Assembly: GCA_020736575.1 (NCBI GenBank)
Contig: JAGPYM010000042.1
Coordinates: 62,001 to 126,000 of the forward strand
Length of the DNA: 64,000 bases
Reading direction: 5' to 3'
From: Thelonectria olida
Taxonomy: Eukaryota > Ascomycota > Sordariomycetes > Hypocreales > Nectriaceae
Position numbers and translations under genes: made by a program. Of this stretch, positions 11,834 to 23,322 are shown piece after piece. The notes under the pieces were generated by a model. That model saw only the letters and a list, made by a program, of their open reading frames with translations. It was not told the DNA's origin and searched no databases. The first letter of the stretch is position 1. Every line of letters begins with the position of its first letter.

Positions 11834-13614
11834 ATGCCGTTTGTCAACATAGACCCGAACAACATGGCTAAACCTAGCATCACGATCCCTCATCTAGTCG
11901 AGACTGAAGGGTCGAAGCAACTCATCGTCAACGGGAAACCTTTTCTCATGCGGGCTGGTGAACTTCAAAACTCGTCCCTGACATCCGTCGAGTACATGGA
12001 GCCTGTTTGGCAAAAGATGGTTGACACAAACATCAATACTCTGCTCGGTTGCGTGACTTGGGAGATGATTGAGCCGGAGGAGGACCATTTCGACTTTTCT
12101 GTCCTAGATGAGATTATCCTCTCGGCCCGCAGCCACTCAATGCACTTGGTTCTACTTTGGTTTGGGTCCTTTAAGAACGGTACACGCCCCCTGTGAGCCT
12201 TGAGGACGATAAAGGCTGACCAAAGACAGGACTCTCTACGTATGTGCCAGCCTGGGTCAAAACAGATACGCAGCGCTTTCCTCGAGCCAAATTGCGCAAG
12301 GCCGGCGGTCGTCTCGAGACTGCTGATGTTCTGTCGCTCTTCCATCCAGAGAGTTGCAAGGCCGACGCCAAGGCATTTGGCAGGCTCATGGCGCATCTAA
12401 AGGATTTCGACGAGGCTCATTCTACTATTCTAATGGTTCAGGTTGAAAACGAAAGCGGCCTGCTTGGAGACTCTCGAGATGGGTCCAAGGCGGCCGATAA
12501 GTTGTTTTATGGACCTGTTCCCGACGACCTGGTCCAGTTCCTTTCTTCAGACTGGGATCAACTGCACCCAGACATCAAAGAACAAAATCTGACACAATTC
12601 AACCGGCATCAGCCTTCATCCAGTACTCGGACTGATTGGGAGTCCATCTTCGGACCCAGCCCTCGAACGGACGAGCTGTTCATGGCATATCACTACGCGC
12701 TCTATCTGAACCATGTTGCTGGGGCTGGGAAGAGAGAGTATTCCATCCCCCACTACACAAATATGTGGATGAACTACGTTGGGGAGGATGCGGACAACGA
12801 TTTCCCCATCGTGGTTGGTGGAGGTGGCATGCCGGGTGACTACCCTTCAGGCGGTGCTGTGAGCAATGTCATGGATGTCTGGATGCGATTCGCCCCAGAA
12901 CTGGACTTTCTTGGTCCTGATATCTACTTGAACAACTATGACAGATCATGCGCCAAGTATCGTCATCACAACCAGCCTTTGTTCGTTCCAGAGCAACGAC
13001 GGGATGACTACGGCGCCCGTCGCATCTGGATTGCCTATGGGACGTACGCTGCTATGGGTGTAGCCCCCTTTGGTGTCGACACCGTGGAACCATCCGACAA
13101 TCCATTTACGAAGCATTACGGCCTACTCAAGTCCGTCTCAGCCATTGTCCTCGAGGCCCAACGACATCCAAACACCTCGGTCGGTTTTTGTTTCGACGAG
13201 CTACCGCAGGGCGTGTCAACGAGCGACCCAAGTGATGTCGTCCGCCGAGTTTGGGGAGACTTTGACATCACAATTGAGAGATGCTTCGTATTTGGCAAAC
13301 CCGGGCCTGGCGCCGGCATGGTGTTACATCGCGGCCATGGCAAGTTTCTACTGATTGGCTGGGGCTTCCAAGTCCGGGCAAAAGCGGTAGATCAGAACAG
13401 CTCTTTCACTGGCATCCTCAAGTTTGAGGAAAAGGCCGTCGCGGACGAAGAAACAGGTCGGTTGCGGACTGTGCGCCTTCTCAATGGGGACGAGACGAGA
13501 AGTGGAAGCTTTGCCATGATGCCCAACGAGGAACCTGACTACAGCGGGTTTCCTATCTCTGTCACTGTTCCAGCAAGGACAATGATTGCCGAGGTGACAT
13601 TTTATATAGTGTAG
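11834..13614 (+). CDS. GH35-like beta-galactosidase with DUF5597-type C-terminus
   Basis: Two exons: 11834-12179 and 12230-13614, 576 residues. The 50-nt intron has a GTACAC donor and CTGAC branch; the join restores FGSFKNGLSTYVPAWVKTD. The (beta/alpha)8 part has the GH-A signature QVENESG with probable acid/base E190, and a likely nucleophile E370 in QPLFVPEQRRD. The C-terminal beta-rich part resembles DUF5597. No clear signal peptide is visible, so it may be intracellular and act on imported galacto-oligosaccharides. Two candidate starts exist, at 11834 and 11864. Divergent placement from the Zn-cluster gene supports co-regulation. Substrate specificity within the GH35/GH42-like fold cannot be fixed from sequence. 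Confidence 0.85.
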
Positions 13615-16097
13615 GAGTAGCCTATGCTAGCATGCCCGACCGAGTATCAAGTAGACGCCTGGGAATCTATGCAGTTTGTTGCCTCACAGCCGACGAACCG
13701 CGTGTACGCCTCCGACCTCCCCCTTGGGGGACAGACTTGGTGTGACTAGTACGGAAAGCGGCAAGCATGTGATTCTTGCGCTGTGTTTTTGTTAAAGTCA
13801 GATGTAGAATGACAATGTATGAGCTTGGTACTGTCTCCACGTCTTCAGCGGAGACCGTGCCTTGTTTGAGGAACCGGGAGACATGTCGAAAACGTTGAGA
13901 GAGTCCGTCTTTAGCTTAGGGTGCCAAAGGTTCAAAGTCGGTGTCAGAACCTGAGCTCACTGAAGTGCGTGCCAGATTCTTCACGCCGTTTGTTGATGAA
14001 CGAGCGAAGAACCAGTGCCCAAAACACCATCGTCTCCCATGTGTCCATGACTGAGGCTGGTTAATGCAGTTCCGTATTTCTTGGGAGGAAATTCAGCACA
14101 ATCGAAACTGAAAGTCTACCAGCCACAAAACATCGGTGGTAGCTGAGGTTCGACCCCAAAATGGATGGCAGGCTTAATGTGGCTGGCTGAATATGTGCGC
14201 CAGCAACTCGCCCTTGATGGAGCGGTTAGCTTATACAAAAGCGAGCATTCTTAGTGTTACGGAAGCTATAGGTTTATACTAATTGTTACATCCTAACTGC
14301 AAGGTTTCACTACCAACTTTTATTGAGATGATCGCATGTGTCACGGTTAGACTCGCTCGCTCGTACAGTCAAATCTGAAGCAAGGGCGTGCGATCCTCGC
14401 TCGACCAAGCGATACGTACATTTCACGAATAAACTCAATATCAATATAATGTCGTTGCTTTTAAAGGTTTAGCTTTTCGGTGCCCAGCAGCTTGACAAAA
14501 GCTGAGGTGATGTCTTGGCACCAACCCTTCAATCGCTTGTCGGGCGCTGTTGTGTGGCATAAGTTGGATCGAGTCTTTGCGGGAGTTTGCTCGGGATCCT
14601 GGCCAAAATCAGAGACATCTTCAGGTGGGCGTTGTGCAAGGCTAGTGATGGAGGAGCTTTCCCATAGCACTTCCCTGCTAAGATAGAATCGTACTAAAAC
14701 ACCTTGCGAGCCAAGTTCGGTCCCAGTGCTGTTCCGAAGCCGAGTTCATTGCAGCATTCGCAGGCCGATTGCAATACTGACGCGAGCATGCGGAGAAGCC
14801 AAGCGATAACTTCAAGCAACGCGGCAAGCTCGACTTCCCCGCGATCCCCTGAACGGCTCTTGAGCATCATTTGCTTAGCGTACAAATGGTTGGTTCTTAG
14901 CATACCGGGTATGAATGAATTGAAATGGATCGCCGGCCGGACCAGACCGCTGCCGTCTTTTAGCTACCCAGTAGCTCGGGCGGATAATCCCGCCTTCAGC
15001 CAGCCTCGACCTTTCTCTTCACAGAATTTTCACGCTACTAATCATAGGTGCTGAGAAAAATAGGTTACTCAAGATGCTATTGATTCTGTCATACTTGGAA
15101 CCGTGGTCTCGACTGTCTAAGCGGAGTAGGTGGGGATAGTGTGAGTATCGAAGTGCAAAAAGAGGTATCAAATGGGTTAACGACAGGTAGCAATAGTCTC
15201 AGTCAGAGCTTCTGAATCAGGGCATTTTGGACCTCCACAGTCCTCTAGCAGGGGGCACATCAGGAGCTTACGACTCATTGGGAAATGTTGAGCTTGTTTA
15301 TGAAGCTGGCGCCTCTGAATACGGTCAACTCCACCATTCGATTGACGGTAACATTTCGTAAAGAATGCCACGAAGGCTTCGAAGCGCCGAGATCCGAGGC
15401 AAAGTGGATCGCTTCAGCCCTCACCTGAGAGACCTGAGAGAGAACCATCTAGTTCTCAACCAAGCGCCACCCTTTGCTTCTCCTTGTTGCATTCCAATAT
15501 CAGTAATGCGCGGTAAGAAGAGCAACGAGGCCCAGTGACCAGTGACTGCGCGCGGCTGATGGGGAATGGTCTTTTGCTTCGAGATAGTCGAGGGTCTAGA
15601 CGGTAGAGCGGCATGACCAGAACTTCCTATTGGTGTTGTACCCATCCTTGCCGGCATTAGGGACCAGCCACCTACGGCCCAGATCATTCCTTGCTCCGTA
15701 GTTAGTCGATAGCACTTTGTAATCAATCGATGGTGAGAAAGCCATTGGTTCGGCTCGGATGACTACCGAAGGGCTTCACTCAAGCGAGGCTTCTGACAGA
15801 GTCTTATTCGAAGAAAGTTTAGTTTGCCCTCAGCCATGTCCTTGTTCGCTGCGCTGTTCAGCTCTCGTCTGCGGGCGGCCTGGGTCTCGAAGCGTCACAT
15901 AGACTCACCAAGTCAAGGATACCAGTAGACACGTTATAAGCAAATACCTATATATGACTATCGTCCAACTGGACATCTTCATTCTACGAAAAGCTCTTGA
16001 CCAACATTTCAACTCTCACATCCTTCGTTTGGCAACTGTCCACAGTCCGTTAGATTCATCAACACTATCCACGCACCACGAGTACAACACCGCAATC
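13615..16097. other. Long intergenic stretch, no gene recognised
   Basis: About 2.5 kb with only short, overlapping, opposed ORFs (none above 116 codons) lacking motifs. The segment 15830-16097 is the likely promoter and leader of the following gene; the open frame extends upstream of its chosen ATG to 15954. Confidence 0.5.
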
Positions 16098-18513
16098 ATG
16101 AGTTCCAATCTGATGGCGAAGTTATACGACGCGCTTCACGAAACGTTCGGAAATGATGACAATTCTCTCTTCCAGATGGAAATGCCCGCACGGCTGCTCG
16201 AGATGGGCAACTACAACTACAATGGCAGTGGCGGTGTCAACGCCCAACAGGTGAAGCCGCCTGCCGTAGCCGAGGCCGAGTTTCGTCTCGCAGACGGCAT
16301 GCTCAATCTCTCCAATCTAGTCGGAGGCCCCAATGGCAACAAGCTTTCTGAGAACTACGACGAGGTGCTCTTCGGCCTCGCGCCCGCTAACGTGAAGACG
16401 AGCGCCGCCCTGGACAGGCTCGCTCCCGACCAGCAAAACATCTTTGGCTGGCTCTACGAGGAAGTGCCGAACTTTGATCCCCCGGCCAGTGATCTTTTGA
16501 GCATGATCCCCGATGACTTGGGTCTTCCCAAGAAGCCCGCTGTCATCGAGGAGAAGAAACAGGGTGTCCACACGAAGAAGTTGAGGGACCCTAGCCAAAG
16601 CCCAAAGATCCCACGTATCGACCTTTATCAGAAGCTGCTGGATACCTATGAAGGTGAACGTTTCCGATGGGCGCAGTTCAAGAACGATTCCAGACCAAAT
16701 GACGAAGATGCGCAGGAGAAGTGGAATGCGTATGACAGTGGGTGTTCGCCGTGCCGATTCAAGGCTTGATTGAGAGACCCGCGGACTCACACTTGTGCCA
16801 GGACTTCTTACGACGTACGCTCCTGTCATTGATGCCAAGTTGGAGGGGCTTTGGGCCGTCTTGCTCGTGCGTGGACAGTGTAGGTCCTCATCAATATCGG
16901 CGGTCGTACTGGATGCTAATTTGTCCTTCTTAGATCATCGTGTCAGAAAGTACATCTCCTACATCGACATTCAGACCGCCAGTGAAGCTCTGCAACGAGC
17001 CAAGGAGAGCCTCAGAGCTTCCGTCACTCGGAGCATCGATGACACCGAGGATATCTATCCCGTCGTGTTCACACCAAACAACTGGGCCAAGTACCTCAGC
17101 ACCAACTTCCGACCAGAAGACTTGCTAGCCAATGCCGATAACACGCGCGCCCAGCTGCAGGACGCGACCAAGGAACGTTCCTTGCTCACTCTGCGCCGTG
17201 ATGCATTATTGGCCGGGCGTCAGGACATCAAGGCGCTGGAAAGGGCCGCAACTGAAGCAAGCAACGCCCTACGAGCCTCGCAGGCGGCAATGGTCCGGGG
17301 CTATGGCGAGAATGCCATCAATTGCATCCAGATGTACTTTGACGTGGTCGCTAAGAAGGCACAAAACAAGGTCGCAGCCATCAAAGGGCTCACCGATTCG
17401 AACAAGGTAGAGCTGAATACCGCTCTTCAGAAGTCGTCGGAGCCACCCCTGAGCGACGATCAGTGGAAGTCTCTGATCGATATGCAGTCGAAGTGCCTTC
17501 AGAACCAGGTCAGCGTTTCAACTGCTAGTGACGCTCTCATGGATGCTCAGATGGCAGCCTCGCAGGCTCGCGGCGATGATCCTACGAACCAGCTCGAAGT
17601 CATGACCGAGAGGATCACGTCGCTGACTATGGATATCGACTACTACAACAAGATGCTGCAGGCATCAGATAACCCGTTGGGGGTGCCGATTACACAGGTC
17701 AACCAAGATGGGTCAGTCGCGACAGCCCCGACCGCGGCTGAACCTGCCAGACCTCCTGAGACGGTTCCGGTTGCGCCGCCATCGCAGGACGGGTCCGGGG
17801 CCTCAGTTTGGCAATACTTTGTCATCGACAGCAAATCAAGCAAGCAAACCAGCACAAATCTGAGCAACACCTCGGTTGCCCATTCAGACTGGTCTGTTGG
17901 CCTCTGGTTCGGCAGCGGATCCGGACAAAGCGACTCGGCCACCGCGGGCACGTCTAAGAAATCCACGACCGAGAACACCGACATTCAGATCGGCTTCCGC
18001 GCAATGAAAGTTACCATTGACCGACCGTGGTTCAACGCTCAGCTGCTCGGCCAAAGCAACGAGTTCATGCACTTCAACGCCAGCAAGATCTCGGCGGGCA
18101 ATCCGCAGGACATTCACAAGACGTTGAGCAGCGGCGGAACAGTCGATGGGTCGAATTGCCTGATTCCAAGCTGGGCAACTGCCTTCATTGTTGCCAAAGA
18201 TGTGCACATCATTATGACTACCCATGACACGTTCAGCGATAGCGAAGTGCACGACATGAAGAGCTCGTCGTCGTCGGGAGGTGGCTTCCTTTGCTTCCAA
18301 GCCTCCAAGAGCAGTTCAAACTCGGAGCATCGCGACGCGTTCTCGATGAAGAACGATAATAAGAATATTTCGATCCGTATTACTGCGCCTCAGGTCATCG
18401 GCTGGATCTCTCAGTTGGCCCCCGAGGACAAGTCGGTAAGCTCATATGAACCGTTCAACGAAGCAGAGTTCGCGAAGCCTCAGCTCGTCAACGGCGAAGC
18501 GGCTACGACCTGA
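16098..18513 (+). CDS. Large uncharacterised protein with coiled-coil middle
   Basis: Three exons: 16098-16737, 16802-16879, 16934-18513, giving 765 residues. Intron 1 (64 nt, GTGGGT donor) restores the run NAYDRLLTTYAPVIDAKLEG. Intron 2 is exactly 54 nt (GTAGGT to TTAG) and carries no stop, so retention would keep the frame. ATG 16098 has an A at -3 and begins MSSNLMAKLYDALHETFG; an upstream in-frame ATG at 15954 is possible. The middle (about residues 240-440) is helical and charged, likely coiled coil. A Pro/Ala linker follows, then a C-terminal module with VWQYFVIDSKSSKQ, a Ser/Gly-rich insert and VTIDRPWFNAQLL. No signal peptide or membrane helix was seen. I do not recognise a function. 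Confidence 0.75.
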
Positions 18514-19294
18514 AATGGGTCAGGTCATGGGTTGAACCTCGACACCACCACCAGCCACCTTTGAATTGCTAGTTGGGCATGGTAGGTCGGCTTAAGAAAG
18601 GATTTTATGGGATGGTGCTTGGAGGGCCAGGAGGTTGTAGTATCTGGTGTTTGGGACTGGATTCGAAGCCAGGCTCCTAGCAGCGCTTCTTTCCATATCC
18701 ATCAGAGTTGATTTGATAGTTGTAATCTCACCTCGCTATTTCTTTTCAAACCTCTGTCTCATGGGTGTCCACCCTGAAACAAGACGGAGAGTGTCTTGAC
18801 GTTCAGCGTCGATAACCAGATACTACGCGGCAGAATAAAGAACGCGGACCCCAAGCGCAGTCACACATCAGCGCTATCAGGAATATAACTCAAGAGATCC
18901 CCCGCCAATGTCCTACTCTGTCTGGGTTTCCAAGGTCACTATCTTGGCCAGCTCACGCGTCCAGCTTTCTATGCCAACTGACTTGCGTTGGTGAACAGGA
19001 AATTGTTTTCCAAACGCTTTTGAGCTTGTCTTGCCACATTGTCTCCTCCGCTCTCGAAGGCCGAACAGGTGTTGTTGGGACAACGATTGCCGACTGGAGA
19101 CGTGCCGAAGCTGGAGCTTGGAAATGTGCAAATGGAGGAAGTGCAGTCAAGTTAAAGAGGGAACTTGGTTGCTTCGCAACCTCATGGTTGGCTGTTCGAC
19201 ACGACTTGATTCGCACAAGGTGCGTCTTCTACCCGTACGGCCCAAATGTTCAAAGACAGTCAAGGGTCCAACACTCTGGGTCTACTAGGAGGTC
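18514..19294. other. Intergenic between unknown protein and HET fragment
   Basis: 3' flank of the 765-residue gene followed by about 400 bp of short ORFs in conflicting frames. The N-terminal HET motifs expected before the fragment at 19295 are not found here in any plus frame. Confidence 0.45.
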
Positions 19295-19684
19295 ATGCTG
19301 GCTCGACAGATCACGGTCCTCTTCGGACACCAATCTATCGATTGGGACGAGCTTTTCAATGCATACGTCCTCCTCAGTGCGCTGCCTCTGCCTAAGAACA
19401 TGCAGTATCTAGACGTTCGAAGCACCGGGCCGGTGGTGGTTGTCATGGAGATGTCGGCTTGGACTTCGCTGGTCATTGATCGGGCCAATCTGCCTACGCA
19501 AGTTCGCCCGAAGATGGTTCAGCTTCTTCGCAGCTGCCTAAGCCGCCAAAGCACGGATTTACGCGATCGCTTCTATGCAGTCATGGGGCTGGCCGAAGAC
19601 GCTGCCAACTTTGGAACGCCAGACTACGCCAGCTCTGTCGAAACTGGATATAGGGACTCAATGCCCCAAACGCTCAGAATGAAT
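19295..19684 (+). pseudogene. HET-domain fragment (C-terminal half of the domain)
   Basis: The first about 130 residues of an open frame match the end of a HET (heterokaryon incompatibility, PF06985) domain: ARQITVLFGHQSIDWDEL, then LLRSCLSRQSTDLRDRFYAV followed by MGLAEDAANF and PDYASSVETGYRD. The upstream half of the domain, including the expected SYVWG-type and WxDxxCI-type motifs, is missing, and upstream frames are broken. After about 19684 the plus-strand reading becomes antisense to an NmrA-like fragment. This is read as a truncated relic. The translation would run to 19843 but changes character near the junction. Confidence 0.7.
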
Positions 19685-20029
19685 GGCTTGGTCGAGGTAT
19701 ACCCCAGTCTAGGTAGAGTTCATGGTGTTCAGGACAGAGACGACCGTGTCGATATTTTCGCTCTCGAGCTTCTTGGCCAGACTCTCAACATGCTTGTAGT
19801 CAACGGGAATGAAGCGAGCGCCGATGTCCATTTCCTTGTCTAGGTCCACCTATGATTTGGACTTGTCAATCTCTGAACATCAAGCACGGCCGATCAAACT
19901 CAAGAAACATGTGCTCCTGACCTTGCGCGAGAGGACGATGAGGGTACATTTCCTGGGGGCCAGAATCGCCTCCACAATGGCCGGGCCAAGATTTCCGCTG
20001 CCACCAGCAACAGCGACGACGCAAGACAT
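19640..20029 (-). pseudogene. NmrA-like/isoflavone reductase-like N-terminal fragment
   Basis: Starts at ATG 20029 with MSCVVAVAGGSGNLGPAIVE, a Rossmann GGxGxxG nucleotide-binding start typical of NmrA-like NAD(P)-binding proteins. A probable intron (19850-19921, GTCAGG to ATCATAG) joins LIVLSRK to VDLDKEMDIGARFIPVDYKH and then ESLAKKLESENIDTVVSVLN, after which there is a stop. A shifted frame then reads STKPFILSVWGIESLYP, which resembles the family's next block, so a deletion or frameshift is likely. The rest of the about 300-residue protein is absent. The last coding traces overlap the HET fragment on the other strand. Confidence 0.7.
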
Positions 20030-21022
20030 TATGACAGAGAAGAGACAGGTCCGTTGAGGGAAATGTTCCATTGAGTTGCGAAGCACAAGGGAAGATGATG
20101 AGATGATTGGCGCTGGACACGTCAAGATAAATAGTATTGTTCAACAACGTGAGCGAGCCAGGACCATCACTGCCTTGATTATCCTGTGTTACGCTCAGCA
20201 TACGATCCGTGCTAACACGAGTCTGATGGCCCGGAGCAATGTCTCCATAAGCTTGCAAGCATCTCATTCGGGCCCGGAGTTAATCGGTGTCCATCCTTTG
20301 CTAGCTTCCGAGGTGGTCTCAGTTAGTCCTCACTCACCAGATAGGAAAGTTACACACCGGAAACTCTGGGAAGATCGACGGAACACGTTGATGTAGCCTA
20401 AGAAAACATCAACAAGTATGGATATCTTCCGCGACTTGATTACCGTCAGGCAATTCCAAAGGTCTGGAAATTCTCCCACCCCTGGTAGGCTCACAGGTTG
20501 AATACTACCGTCTATTGGGTAATCTACATGACACTGCATAGGAGAACTAGGTTAAGCACTCCCAGTGTGTTTATAGCAAACCCAATGGGGCATTTTATGA
20601 GTTCCGCTATACGTCATTTTAAACTCTCAGAGCAAGAAATTAGGAGACTCGGCCTTTGACGTTAGTCAACTGGTGAACCTGAAACGATACGACAGTCCAT
20701 CACCCACTTCGATATCGCAACCTGAAACAAATATATCAAGTGCCGTTGACCCTCAAAAAAACTAAAAACAAATCCGGAAGAAGAGCTGCCGTGCCGTATA
20801 CGGAAGGAAGGAATTCTTGCCTCTATTGACACAGTTCGTCTATTGCAAACCCAAGAGATGGAAATAGGAGAGGATCGAGATCTCCCGTTCACGTTGAACA
20901 TCTGTTCTCTGGGCTTGGGGTGAGGATAAATAAGGCACGTCTTCGCCCGGAAACATTGTCAATTTTTTATAATCATTCTTTCTTATCTTTCGATTCGTTC
21001 ATTCCCTCTTTGTTTAACAACA
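20030..21022. other. Intergenic: upstream of the mannanase
   Basis: About 1 kb without a supported gene. The last 110 bp hold a core promoter: a TATA-like gataaataag and a pyrimidine-rich initiator-type stretch. Confidence 0.5.
20925..20934 (+). promoter_or_regulatory. TATA-like element of GH5 mannanase
   Basis: GATAAATAAG about 90 nt before the ATG, followed by a T/C-rich tract (about 20975-21010) as in well-expressed fungal genes. The start context ACAACAATG is favourable. Confidence 0.5.
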
Positions 21023-22299
21023 ATGAAGTTCATTATAGGTCCCATCTTGGCTTTCGCTGGCGCAGCCATGGGATTGGCTCACTCATTCAGGCCCTTTTCC
21101 AACTCGACTGGCAGCTACGCATCTTCATCTGGTAGCCAGTTCACCATCGATGGGAAAACAGGCTATTTTCCAGGCACCAACTGCTACTGGTGTTCGTTCC
21201 TCACCGAGCATGCCGATATCGATCTGACGTTGGACCACATTGCCGACTCCGGACTTCGCATCTTGCGAGTTTGGGGCTTCAACGACGTCAATGAGCTTCC
21301 GTCGGATGGCTCTGCGTGGTTCCAGCACTTATCGAAGGAAGGATCTACAATCAATACGGGACCCGATGGTCTTCAGATTTTCGACTACGTGGTAGAGGCA
21401 GCCGAGCAACGAGGTCTCAAGCTCGTCATCCCCTTCGTTAACTACTGGGGTGACTACGGCGGTATGAAGGCTTATTTGTCAGCTTTTGGTGGGGGAGAGG
21501 TGACTAGTTGGTATACCAATGAGGCCGCACAGGCTCAGTACCGCAAGTACGTCAAGACGATCGTCGACCGCTACCATGACTCCAAGGCCATCTTTGCATG
21601 GGAGTTGGCCAATGAGCCTCGCTGTTCTGGGTGCAACACCGATGTTATCTATAATTGGGCTGCCAACGTTTCTCGATATGTTAAGGAGCTTGATCAAAAC
21701 CACATGGTGACGCTTGGAGATGAAGGAATGGGTCTTAACGGAACGGATAATTCCTACCCATACACATACGCCGAAGGTACAGATTTTGCCAAGATTCTGA
21801 CCATTGACACGCTCGACTTTGGCACCATCCATATGTACCCAAGCCATTGTGAGTTTCTCCGAGTCCGCTCGTCCGAGTCCAAAAGGCCACTGTGCAGGTG
21901 AGCTGACGCTGTTGTCCAGGGGGTGTTGAGTTTGACTGGGGTAATGGCTGGATCGAGTCCCACGCCAAAGCATGCTTGGAAGCAGGCAAGCCTTGCTTCT
22001 TGGAAGAATGTGAGTTGTGCTCCCCCATGCTGGAATCTCGCAGCAATTTCGTGATAAACAGCCGGCTAAGAAAAGCAATGCAACTAGACGGTGCAGAAAG
22101 CGATCGCTGCTCGCGTGAAGCCCCGTGGCAAGAAACCGCGTTGAAAGCCAAGGGCATGGGGGCAGACGCTTTTTGGCAATGGGGAGATACGCTCTCCGGT
22201 GGTCAAACACCCGACGACAACTTCACTATCTTTTATAAAACCGCTGATTGGGAGTGTTTGGTCCGAGACCATGTTGCCGCAATCCAAACCAGTTCTTAA
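21023..22299 (+). CDS. Secreted GH5 endo-1,4-beta-mannanase
   Basis: Three exons: 21023-21848, 21920-22009, 22088-22299, giving 375 residues; both introns start GTGAGT and both joins complete a codon (TGG, TAC) expected in the family. A signal peptide is present (MKFIIGPILAFAGAAMGLAHS). The catalytic core has the GH5 subfamily 7-type blocks GTNCYWCSFL (51-60), LRVWGFNDVN (81-90), the acid/base Glu198 in WELANEPRC and the nucleophile, probably Glu305, in CFLEEYG; FWQWGDTLSGGQTPDD is near the C-terminus. It hydrolyses internal beta-1,4 linkages of mannans and galactomannans outside the cell. No cellulose-binding module or linker is present. The gene is intact although flanked on both sides by pseudogenes. 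Confidence 0.95.
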
Positions 22300-23322
22300 G
22301 GAAATTGCCCGCTGCACGACTGTGCTAACGGTTGCAAAGTCTAAGATGGAAGTGTTTCCATTTGATTCTTTTCTTGTTGTGTCTCTCAGTCACTCGTTCA
22401 AGAAAAAACTTCTCTCTCATCAGAATGCTGGATATCATTCAGATGAACGTGTTTCCAGTTTCGCGAGCTGTTCCGCTATTTATTTCGTTTACTGTTTTGT
22501 TTTATCGAATTCCTTGTTGTATAGATAGCCTCTCTTGTCCAAGTAGCGAGTCAAGGGGAAACAAAATCCACATCCCGATTCAAGGGGGTTGGTACGCCTG
22601 TTTATCTCGGAATGAAATAGTTGGTGTTAGACAGGTGTTTCCTCTATTTCGTGAGGTTTTCTTGGATCTCTAATTTTCTGTGCTGCCCCATTTTGCATCC
22701 ATATTAAACCCTATTGTGTCTAGTTTCCGATGACCCGACGATCCTGACTTGATGCAAGCGGGCCAAATCCCAGGTCAAGCCTCTAACTGTGACATTTCTG
22801 TCAAGAAGACCCTTCAGGATAATCCGCAAATGGTCACGGAAGGGGTTCCTCCGACATCTCGTTAAGGTTAGAAGTGGGTCTAATACACTCAGAAAGCTTT
22901 GCCCCTTGCGCGCCGGATTATGAAAAGATATCGGTGAAGAACTTGAGATATGACATGTGTAAGTCGGGCTTCTAGGATGGCAAGCAAGATCTACTTGAAA
23001 TATATCTAGTCTACCTTCCTTACCTCCCTATTTGGGCCGTTTAACCAGGCTAGTTTCTGCTGCAAATGGTTAGGCTTGAACTTTGGCACAAGAGGGATTT
23101 ATTGACAAGCGGTGTCACTCTATGCAATGGGGACAACATCATCTGGTTTTAGGTAGAGGGAGGTGGCCACGTCGCCTCTTCTCATAGGGTGTCTATAGTG
23201 GCGCGTTTATTAACGAAGGATCTTGCTCTATTCCTAGCAGCTGCTGCGCTTGATGCTCCATGACTGCGACTTATACGTAACAGTCTTAATTACATCTGCC
23301 ACTCCAGTCTTCTTCAAGTTGC
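22300..23322. other. Intergenic, no gene recognised
   Basis: Short ORFs only (up to 113 codons, overlapping the 3' flank of the mannanase). The stretch after about 22690 shows no coding character. Confidence 0.5.

Noticed and set aside
14461..15054. Opposed ORFs on both strands
   Set aside because: Mutually overlapping, each short, with no sign that either is the coding one.
15954..16097. Upstream ATG at 15954 as start of the 765-residue protein
   Set aside because: The extra 48 residues look non-conserved in character, and the ATG at 16098 has a better context; kept only as an alternative.
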